This document shows, piece after piece, positions 5,904 through 12,218 of a stretch of 12,218 bases of DNA. The DNA lies in the NCBI GenBank assembly GCA_002298965.1, contig DBMN01000111.1:1-12218 (forward strand), given 5' to 3'. The stretch is from Rhizobiales bacterium UBA697 (GTDB lineage: Bacteria; Pseudomonadota; Alphaproteobacteria; Rhizobiales; Ancalomicrobiaceae). Below the pieces are notes generated by a model. That model was not told the DNA's origin. It worked only from the letters and a program-made list of their open reading frames with translations, and did not search any database. How positions within the stretch are numbered: position 1 is the first letter of the stretch; every line of letters begins with the position of its first letter. The position numbers and the translations under genes are program-made.

Positions 5904-6539
5904 TCACTCGACCGACCAGCCGAAGGCGATGGAATCGACGATCGGCTTGGCGGCCTTCATCTCGGCGGCGTTGGAGGCGAACTCGCGATCGCCGGCGACG
6001 GCGCTCGCCGCCTTGTCGGGAACGCCCGACGGCAGGGCGAAGCGCACCGAGACGATGCAGCCGCCCGGCGCCGGCTTGTCCAGCTCGCCGCCCTTCCAGT
6101 CGGTGACCGAGCCGCCGTAGTCCCAGTCGAAGCCGGAGAGCGCGAAGGGCTTGCCGTTGAGCTTCTCGACCTCGGCGATCGAGAGACCGGGGCGGACGCC
6201 GTTCTGGGCGCCGATCCTGTTGTCGCGGGCCGGGCGGATCGAGGAGAGCTTCTCGCGCTTCTTGTCGTCGGCCCAGAAGAACTCGAGCCGCTTCTTGGCG
6301 TCCTTGGGGTAGAGGACGGTGGCGCCGATCTTCTCGCCCTCGGCGCCGTCGACCTGCTTCCAGACGACGTTGTCCTTGCCGAAGGCGGCGACGAGCTTGG
6401 CATGGGACGTGTCCGCGCCGAGCGGGCCGGTGCAGGAGAGGACCGGCGACGCGGCTTCCTGAGCGGCGGCGGGTGCGGCGAGGGCGAGGATCGAGGCGAG
6501 GGCGGAAGCCGGGGCGGAAAGCCGGGCAAAGAGGGGCAT
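5904..6539 (-). CDS. Secreted protein of unknown function
   Basis: A 211-residue protein that I do not recognise. Residues 1-26 form a clear Sec signal peptide with an alanine-rich core ending PAAA-QEA, so the mature protein (about 185 residues) should be periplasmic. C36 and C161 could form a disulfide. Two stretches look like diverged halves of one pattern: DTSHAKLVAAFGKDNVV (43-59) and GLSIAEVEKLNGKPF (118-132). The second resembles the turn-helix signature of BamE-like folds, which is inference only. The start at 6539 has an AAGGAG ribosome site 8 bases upstream; the frame stays open to 6677, but the signal peptide and ribosome site settle the choice. It is divergent from the membrane-protein gene and precedes the WYL regulator by 25 bp. 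Confidence 0.82.
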   Translation of the reverse strand: MPLFARLSAPASALASILALAAPAAAQEAASPVLSCTGPLGADTSHAKLVAAFGKDNVVWKQVDGAEGEKIGATVLYPKDAKKRLEFFWADDKKREKLSSIRPARDNRIGAQNGVRPGLSIAEVEKLNGKPFALSGFDWDYGGSVTDWKGGELDKPAPGGCIVSVRFALPSGVPDKAASAVAGDREFASNAAEMKAAKPIVDSIAFGWSVE

Positions 6540-6758
6540 CGTCGCGTCTCCTTGGGGATGCGTTCGGGCGATCCTACACCGGAACGAACCGCCTGTGGTG
6601 ATCGAGATCGTCTCGCACTCGATGGAGTGGACAATCGGGGATTGCGTCGAGGGCGCGACTGGACGACATTGGCGCAACTATCGGAGGCGTCGGTCGTGCG
6701 GTCGACCATGGGCATGCGGGTGCGGACGCCGCTCGACCGCAGGGCCCGAGGAGGGCTG
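6540..6758. other. Divergent intergenic region
   Basis: These 219 bp separate the two divergent genes and must carry promoters for both. On the minus strand TAGGAT, in the region 6570-6580, could be a -10 for the secreted protein, but no good -35 is visible. A small dyad pairs ATCGAG (6601-6606) with CTCGAT (6618-6623). No RNA gene or coding frame with a ribosome site was seen. Confidence 0.4.
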
Positions 6759-7274
6759 ATGATGACCTTCGCCGAACGCCGCAGCATCGGATGGACGACC
6801 GCCTTCGTCGCGCCGTTGATCGGATATTGGTTCTGGCTGGCCATCTTCCACGCCGACGCCCTGTTCTCCGAAGGCGGGGTACGGCTCGCTCGGCTCGCGA
6901 CCGTCCCGGCATTCGTGACGTCCATCGACGACGCGTTTCAGTTCCTCTTCGTCTCCGTGGTGATCAGTCAGTTGGCCGGCGCCGTGCCTGCCTTCGTCGG
7001 TGGGACGATCTGCGCCCATCTGGTCGATACGGAGCGACTGCGGCCGCGCGACGTCGCTTTCGTGGTGGCGGTGTCGGTCGCGGTGACCGTCCTGACGCCC
7101 CCAGTGTTCTTTGCCTCGGGTACTTCCTTGCGCATGGCTGGAATCCTCTTGCTGGCGTTCGCTCCCGCCTCGATCGGGGGTGGGCTGGGAGCCTTCCTCT
7201 GGATCCGCTGGCGTCGAAGGCGGTGTGCGGCGGCTCGCCTCGCCGCGCCGGGAGCGCGACGCAGCGCATCGTGA
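6759..7274 (+). CDS. Four-helix inner-membrane protein of unknown function
   Basis: A 171-residue integral membrane protein that I do not recognise. Likely transmembrane segments are residues 10-30, 60-86, 98-119 and 126-149, separated by short charged loops. The C-terminus after 150 is a basic tail (RWRRRR, then Ala/Arg-rich), expected in the cytoplasm by the positive-inside rule. The start at 6759 has GAGGAGGG immediately upstream; the adjacent ATG at 6762 gives slightly better spacing and is equally possible. Earlier in-frame ATGs at 6708 and 6714 lack ribosome sites. It lies 75 bp before ruvB on the same strand but shows no functional link to recombination; the ruvB promoter candidate lies in that gap. 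Confidence 0.75.
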   Translation: MMTFAERRSIGWTTAFVAPLIGYWFWLAIFHADALFSEGGVRLARLATVPAFVTSIDDAFQFLFVSVVISQLAGAVPAFVGGTICAHLVDTERLRPRDVAFVVAVSVAVTVLTPPVFFASGTSLRMAGILLLAFAPASIGGGLGAFLWIRWRRRRCAAARLAAPGARRSAS

Positions 7275-7281
7275 GGTGCGC

Positions 7282-7296
7282 GTTCTCGCTTCGTCC
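7282..7296 (+). promoter_or_regulatory. Degenerate LexA-like box upstream of ruvB
   Basis: GTTC, seven bases, then GTCC: 7 of 8 matches to GTTC-N7-GTTC, the same SOS box read on the other strand. It overlaps the candidate -35 region of ruvB, a position suited to repression. One mismatch keeps it weak. Confidence 0.25.
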
Positions 7297-7317
7297 CGCC
7301 GACGCCCCGTGCTAGGG
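7289..7317 (+). promoter_or_regulatory. Candidate ruvB promoter
   Basis: CTAGGG at 7312-7317 matches the CTAGCG -10-like element before ruvC. A poor -35 (CTTCGT, 7289-7294) lies 17 bases upstream. Transcription would start near 7324, leaving a leader of about 25 bases before the ruvB ATG. Because ruvB is separated from ruvCA here, some independent promoter is required. Confidence 0.3.
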
Positions 7318-7349
7318 ATGCGCGCGACGGCCTGCGGACGGACGATTCG

Positions 7350-8387
<1,038 letters not shown>

Positions 8388-8407
8388 TCCTCGCCGCCCG
8401 CGCGCCC

Positions 8408-10219
8408 TCAGCCCTCGATCTCCTCGCGGAGCATCTCCAGCGCCAGCCATTCGTCCTCGGCCGCCGACAGCGCCGTCTGCGTCTCGTCGACCGCCTTCGA
8501 CACCTTGTCGAAACGGGCGGGATCGCGGGCGTAGAGGTCGGGGTCGGCCATCAGGCCATGGAGCTCGCCGAGCTTCTTCTGCAGCGCCTCGATCTTTCCC
8601 GGCAGAGTCTCGAGCGCATGCTTCTCCTTGAAGGAGAGCCGCCGCTTCTTCGCCGGTTCCTCGGCCCGCGGCGTCTCCGCCTTGGGCGCGCGCGCCGGGG
8701 CTTCCGCCTTCTCGACGCGGCGGGCGGCGACGCCGGCGCCGCGCTGGGCGACCATGTCGGAATAGCCGCCGGCATACTCGACCCAGCGCCCGTCGCCTTC
8801 CGCCATCACCACGGAGGAGCAGACGCGGTCGAGGAAGTCGCGGTCGTGACTGACGACGATGACGGTGCCGGGGTGATCGCCGAGCATCTCCTCGAGCAGA
8901 TCGAGCGTCTCGAGGTCGAGGTCGTTGGTCGGCTCGTCGAGCACCATCAGGTTGGCCGTCCGCGCCAGCGCGCGGGCGAGCATCAGACGGCCGCGCTCGC
9001 CGCCCGACAGAACCGACACGGGCGTGTTGGCCTGATCGGGCGAGAACAGGAAGTCCTTCATGTAGCCGATGACGTGGCGCATCTCGCCGCCGACCGAGAC
9101 GTGGTCGCCGCGGCCGCCGGTCAGCGTCTCGCGGAGGCTCGCGGTCGGGTCGAGCGCCTCGCGCTTCTGGTCGAGCGTCACCATCTCGACGTTGGCGCCG
9201 ATGCGGACCGAACCCGCGTCGGGCGCGAGGCGGCCGGTGAGAAGGCCGAGCAGCGTCGACTTGCCGGCGCCGTTGGCACCGACGACGCCGATCCGGTCGC
9301 CGCGGGCGATGCGCATCGAGAAGTCGGCGACGATCGGCCGGTCATAGCTCTTGGCGATGCCCTTGGCCTCGATCACCAGCTTGCCGGACTGTTCGGCCTC
9401 GGCGAGCGCCATCTTGACCTCGCCCTGCACCCGCCGCTCGGTCTTGCGCCGCTCGCGCAGGGCGCCGAGGTCGGCGAGGCGGCGCTGGTTGCGCTTGCGC
9501 CGGGCGGTCACGCCGTAGCGCAGCCAGTCGAGTTCCATGGCGATCTTGCGGTCGAGCTTGTGGCGCGCCGCCTCTTCCTGCTCCAGCAGGTCGTCGCGCC
9601 AGGCCTCGAAGTCGTGGAAGCCGCGATCCATCCGTCGCGTCCGGCCGCGATCGAGCCAGACGGTCGCCCGCGACAGGTTCTCGAGGAAGCGCCGGTCGTG
9701 CGAGATCAGGACGAGCGCCGAGCGCATCGTCTTCAACTCGGCCTCGAGCCATTCGATCGCCGGCAGGTCGAGATGGTTGGTCGGCTCGTCGAGCAGCAGC
9801 ACATCGGGTTCGGGGGCGAGCACGCGGGCGAGCGCGGCGCGGCGGATCTCGCCGCCCGACAGCGTCTTCGGATCCTCGTCGCCGGTCAGGCCGAGGTCTT
9901 CCAGCAGCAGGCGGGCGCGGTGACCGTCGTCGCCCGGTCCGAGACCGGCCTCGACATAGGCGAGCGTGGTGGCGAAGCCCGAGAGATCCGGCTCCTGCGG
10001 CAGATAGCGGATGGTGACGCCGCCCTGGACGACGCGTTCGCCGCCGTCGGCCTGGAGGATGTCGGCGGCGACCTTGAGCAGGGTCGACTTGCCCGAGCCG
10101 TTGCGCCCGACGAGACAGATGCGTTCGCCCTCGTGCACCATCAGTTCGGCGCCCTCGAGCAGAGGGGCGCCGCCGAAGGTCAGCGTGACGTCGCGAAGCG
10201 TGAGAAGAGGTGCGGCCAT
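8408..10219 (-). CDS. uup: Uup-type ABC-F ATPase
   Basis: A soluble 603-residue protein with two ABC ATPase domains and no membrane segments, which places it in the ABC-F class. Domain 1 has Walker A GRNGSGKST (38-46), signature LSGGE (120-124) and Walker B LLLDEPTNHLD with E145. Domain 2 has Walker A GANGAGKST (314-322), signature LSGGERGR (404-411) and Walker B VLDEPTNDLD with E429. The linker WLRYGVTARRKRNQRR (232-247) is the Uup-type inter-domain arm. A charged Ala/Pro-rich stretch (about 495-527) leads to a C-terminal coiled coil (about 528-600), the DNA-binding domain that distinguishes Uup. Family members act on ribosomes, and E. coli Uup also binds branched DNA. The start at 10219 fits the family N-terminus, though its ribosome site is weak. 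panB is upstream on the same strand, 60 bp away. Confidence 0.93.
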   Translation of the reverse strand: MAAPLLTLRDVTLTFGGAPLLEGAELMVHEGERICLVGRNGSGKSTLLKVAADILQADGGERVVQGGVTIRYLPQEPDLSGFATTLAYVEAGLGPGDDGHRARLLLEDLGLTGDEDPKTLSGGEIRRAALARVLAPEPDVLLLDEPTNHLDLPAIEWLEAELKTMRSALVLISHDRRFLENLSRATVWLDRGRTRRMDRGFHDFEAWRDDLLEQEEAARHKLDRKIAMELDWLRYGVTARRKRNQRRLADLGALRERRKTERRVQGEVKMALAEAEQSGKLVIEAKGIAKSYDRPIVADFSMRIARGDRIGVVGANGAGKSTLLGLLTGRLAPDAGSVRIGANVEMVTLDQKREALDPTASLRETLTGGRGDHVSVGGEMRHVIGYMKDFLFSPDQANTPVSVLSGGERGRLMLARALARTANLMVLDEPTNDLDLETLDLLEEMLGDHPGTVIVVSHDRDFLDRVCSSVVMAEGDGRWVEYAGGYSDMVAQRGAGVAARRVEKAEAPARAPKAETPRAEEPAKKRRLSFKEKHALETLPGKIEALQKKLGELHGLMADPDLYARDPARFDKVSKAVDETQTALSAAEDEWLALEMLREEIEG

Positions 10220-10279
10220 GGCGTCCGATTAGCCGATCGTCGGCCGGAACGCCACGCCGATTCGTCGTCGGGGCGCGTT

Positions 10280-11098
10280 TCACGCACCCGGCGTGACGTG
10301 TTCCGGTCCGGGGAAGCGGCGCTCGCGCACCTCGTCGCCGTAGGTCTTGGCGGCGGCACGGATCACCGGGGCGAGCTCGGCATAGCGCTTCACGAACTTC
10401 GGGGTGAAGTCGGAGAAGACGCCGAGCAGGTCGTCGATCACCAGCACCTGACCGTCGCAGGCGACGGAGGCGCCGATGCCGATGGTCGGGATCGCCACCG
10501 CTTCGGTGATGCGGCGGGCGAGCGGCTCGACCGTGCCCTCGACCACCACGGCGAAGGCGCCGGCCTCGGCGACGGCGACGGCATCGGCGAAGATCTTCGC
10601 CGCCTCTTCCGGGTTGCGACCCTGGGTGCGGAAGCCGCCGAAGGCGTTGACCGCCTGGGGCGTCAGGCCGACATGGGCCATCACCGGCACGCCGCGCTCG
10701 ACGAGGAAGCGGATGGTCGGCGCCATCTCGGTGCCGCCCTCGAGCTTCACCGCCTGGGCGCCGGTCTCGGCGAGCACGCGGGCGGAGGCGCGGAAGGCCT
10801 GTTCCGGGCTCTCCTGATAGGCGCCGAAGGGCAGGTCGACGACGACCATGGCGCGCTTGGAGCCGCGCACCACGGCGGCGCCGTGGGCGATCATCATGTC
10901 GAGCGTCACGGCGAGCGTCGACGGCAGGCCGTAGACGACCATGCCGAGCGAATCGCCGACCAGCAGGAAGTCGACCTCGTCGTCGAGCATCTGCGCCATC
11001 GGCGCGGTATAGGCGGTGAGCGAGACGATCGGCGTCTTGCCCTTGGCGTTGCGGATGTCGCGGACGGTGCGGCGCCGGACTTCGGCGTGAGTGCTCAT
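10280..11098 (-). CDS. panB: 3-methyl-2-oxobutanoate hydroxymethyltransferase PanB
   Basis: PanB makes ketopantoate from 2-ketoisovalerate and 5,10-methylene-tetrahydrofolate, the first committed step of pantothenate and coenzyme A synthesis. It is a cytosolic, metal-dependent TIM barrel and usually a decamer. The 272-residue protein (E. coli 264) shows the metal-binding aspartates D49 in LLVGDSLGM and D88 in VVDLPFG, the substrate residues K118 and E120 in AVKLEGG, and the catalytic E187 in VVVEG. The GIGAS motif (207-211) is also conserved. The ATG at 11098 gives the normal N-terminus but lacks a clear ribosome site. No panC is present nearby. The gene lies between a membrane-protein gene 58 bp upstream and the Uup-type gene 60 bp downstream, all on the minus strand. 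Confidence 0.97.
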   Translation of the reverse strand: MSTHAEVRRRTVRDIRNAKGKTPIVSLTAYTAPMAQMLDDEVDFLLVGDSLGMVVYGLPSTLAVTLDMMIAHGAAVVRGSKRAMVVVDLPFGAYQESPEQAFRASARVLAETGAQAVKLEGGTEMAPTIRFLVERGVPVMAHVGLTPQAVNAFGGFRTQGRNPEEAAKIFADAVAVAEAGAFAVVVEGTVEPLARRITEAVAIPTIGIGASVACDGQVLVIDDLLGVFSDFTPKFVKRYAELAPVIRAAAKTYGDEVRERRFPGPEHVTPGA

Positions 11099-11156
11099 GA
11101 TGGACTCGCGTTTCGGGCCTCGATGGACGAAGCCTCGGGAATGCCGATCGATCGGA

Positions 11157-12218
11157 TCAGTTGGCCTGGCCCCAGGCGGCGAAGGCGTCGGCGAAGGCGG
11201 CGTCGCCCGCGCCCGACTTCTCGAGCGTCAGGATGCCGCGTCGGCCGTTGTCGTAGAGGATCGGGATGTCGATCCAGCCACGCTCCTTGATCAGTTTGAA
11301 GTTGCGCTCGCGGTCGGTCTCGGCCGCGCCCAGCGCGATCCAGAAGAAGTTGTCGGCGACCTTGGCGGAGGCCGCGATCAGCGGATCGCCGCGCGACTGT
11401 TCGGTCGCCTTCATGATCATGCCCGGCACGCCGGTGACGGCCTTGCCGTCGAAGTCGGCGGGCAGCTGGAACTTGATCTCGACCAGATGGCTCGCCGGGA
11501 AGGACGTGTCGGCGTTGGGGCGCATCGACAGGTTCACGACCATCTTGCGGTCGGGGATCTCGGCACGCACCCTGAGCAGCACGGCGTCGCGGCCGGCGGT
11601 CGGGTCGGGCACCACCTGCCACACCACCTTGCCGGGCGAGATGATCGCCTGGGCGCCGGCCTTGCCCTCCTCGTAGAGGATGGCCTTCTGGGCGACCAGC
11701 GGGACCGCCTGCTTCGGCATGGCGTCGGCCCGCGAGCCGTCGGCGCCCTGCAGCTGCGGCTGGGTGGTGATGGTCTGGGTCGGCACAGGCTTGGCCGGCC
11801 CGTTCTTGCCGGCGTCGTCGGAGGCGATGCGGTCGGTGACCTTCGGCGTCAGCTTCTCGCCGCCGCGCGAGGCCATGTCGACGACCTTCTCGCCGCGGCC
11901 GCCGAAGAAGGCGGAGATCGCCTCGCGCTGCGACCACAGTGCGACGATGCCGATGACGAAGACGATGATCGCGGCGCCGAGGCCGATCATCACCGGCAGG
12001 CGCGAGGGACCGCGCTCGCCGTTGATCGCCTCGTCGCGGCGTCGACGGCGCTCGGCCGTCTCGCGACGGCGCGGCGGTTCGGCGTTTTCGCGGCCGAAGC
12101 TCGGCAGCGCCGTCTCGGCCAGCGCGTCGCGAGCCTGACGGCCGAGTTCCTTGGTCGCCGAACCGAGCTGGCCGGCCTCGTCCACGACGGTGCGCAGCGC
12201 CGCGGTCGGCGCGGTCGG
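11157..12218 (-). CDS. Single-pass membrane protein of unknown function, 5' end missing
   Basis: The frame is open to the window edge, so the true start is probably outside; a GTG at 12185 could give 342 residues but has no ribosome site. Numbering from that GTG, residues 1-62 are charged and arginine-rich (PPRRRETAERRRRR) and should be cytoplasmic. One transmembrane helix spans about 63-84 (MIGLGAAIIVFVIGIVALW). A disordered, Lys/Pro/Gln-rich linker runs to about 160. A folded domain of about 180 residues follows, from VPLVAQKAILYEE to AFAAWGQAN, presumably periplasmic. From memory this domain resembles uncharacterised proteins frequent in Hyphomicrobiales; no function is known to me. It lies upstream of panB, and a 12-bp palindrome (11144-11155) lies in the gap. 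Confidence 0.8.
   Translation of the reverse strand, partial: PTAPTAALRTVVDEAGQLGSATKELGRQARDALAETALPSFGRENAEPPRRRETAERRRRRDEAINGERGPSRLPVMIGLGAAIIVFVIGIVALWSQREAISAFFGGRGEKVVDMASRGGEKLTPKVTDRIASDDAGKNGPAKPVPTQTITTQPQLQGADGSRADAMPKQAVPLVAQKAILYEEGKAGAQAIISPGKVVWQVVPDPTAGRDAVLLRVRAEIPDRKMVVNLSMRPNADTSFPASHLVEIKFQLPADFDGKAVTGVPGMIMKATEQSRGDPLIAASAKVADNFFWIALGAAETDRERNFKLIKERGWIDIPILYDNGRRGILTLEKSGAGDAAFADAFAAWGQAN

Noticed and set aside
11144..11155. CCGATCGATCGG palindrome upstream of panB
   Set aside because: GATC-rich 12-mers are common at this GC, there is no half-site repeat nearby, and the position between two same-strand genes does not single out an operator.
8558..11290. A 910-codon open frame on the plus strand across the Uup-type gene and panB
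   Set aside because: It is antisense to two well-supported genes with catalytic motifs, its translation is low-complexity Arg/Ala/Gly/Asp-rich, and no ribosome site or family resemblance is seen. Long antisense frames are expected at about 70% GC.

Overview
The window is GC-rich (about 70% in sampled lines) and looks like chromosome from an alphaproteobacterium, most likely a nitrogen-fixing member of the Hyphomicrobiales. The reasons are the alphaproteobacterial form of the ruvC-ruvA pair, a RIME-like palindromic element after ruvA, a draT-draG pair (which only makes sense with a nitrogenase elsewhere in the genome), and a C-terminal gene of a type I associate with Hyphomicrobiales. The placement is inferred from gene content; no rRNA or tRNA is present to confirm it.

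Layout. 1-33: a terminator-like hairpin ending an upstream unit. 115-948 (+): an AT-richer orphan gene of unknown function that looks acquired. 1026-2169 (+): ruvC and ruvA, 10 bp apart. 2210-2324: a large palindromic intergenic repeat. 2371-4612 (-): an apparent operon read draT, draG, then a NikR-like regulator. 4719-6539 (-): a secreted protein of unknown function, a WYL-domain regulator and a VOC-family protein, with a good operator candidate between the last two. 6759-7274 (+): a four-helix membrane protein of unknown function. 7350-8387 (+): ruvB. 8408-10219 (-): a Uup-type ABC-F ATPase, convergent with ruvB. 10280-11098 (-): panB. 11157 to the right edge (-): a single-pass membrane protein whose 5' end lies outside the window.

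How the genes work together. RuvA, RuvB and RuvC form the Holliday-junction resolvasome, but here ruvB is separated from ruvCA by about 5.2 kb holding seven other genes. DraT ADP-ribosylates, and DraG de-ADP-ribosylates, the nitrogenase Fe protein as a reversible off/on switch. The third gene of that apparent operon is the most striking: it has NikR length and keeps the NikR DNA-contact strand, yet all four nickel ligands are replaced, so it probably binds DNA without sensing nickel. The WYL regulator probably controls the adjacent VOC gene. I see no complete new defence or mobile system. The best candidates for new biology are the ligand-less NikR beside draTG and the AT-rich orphan gene before ruvC. 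No stretch longer than 300 bases lacks a gene.
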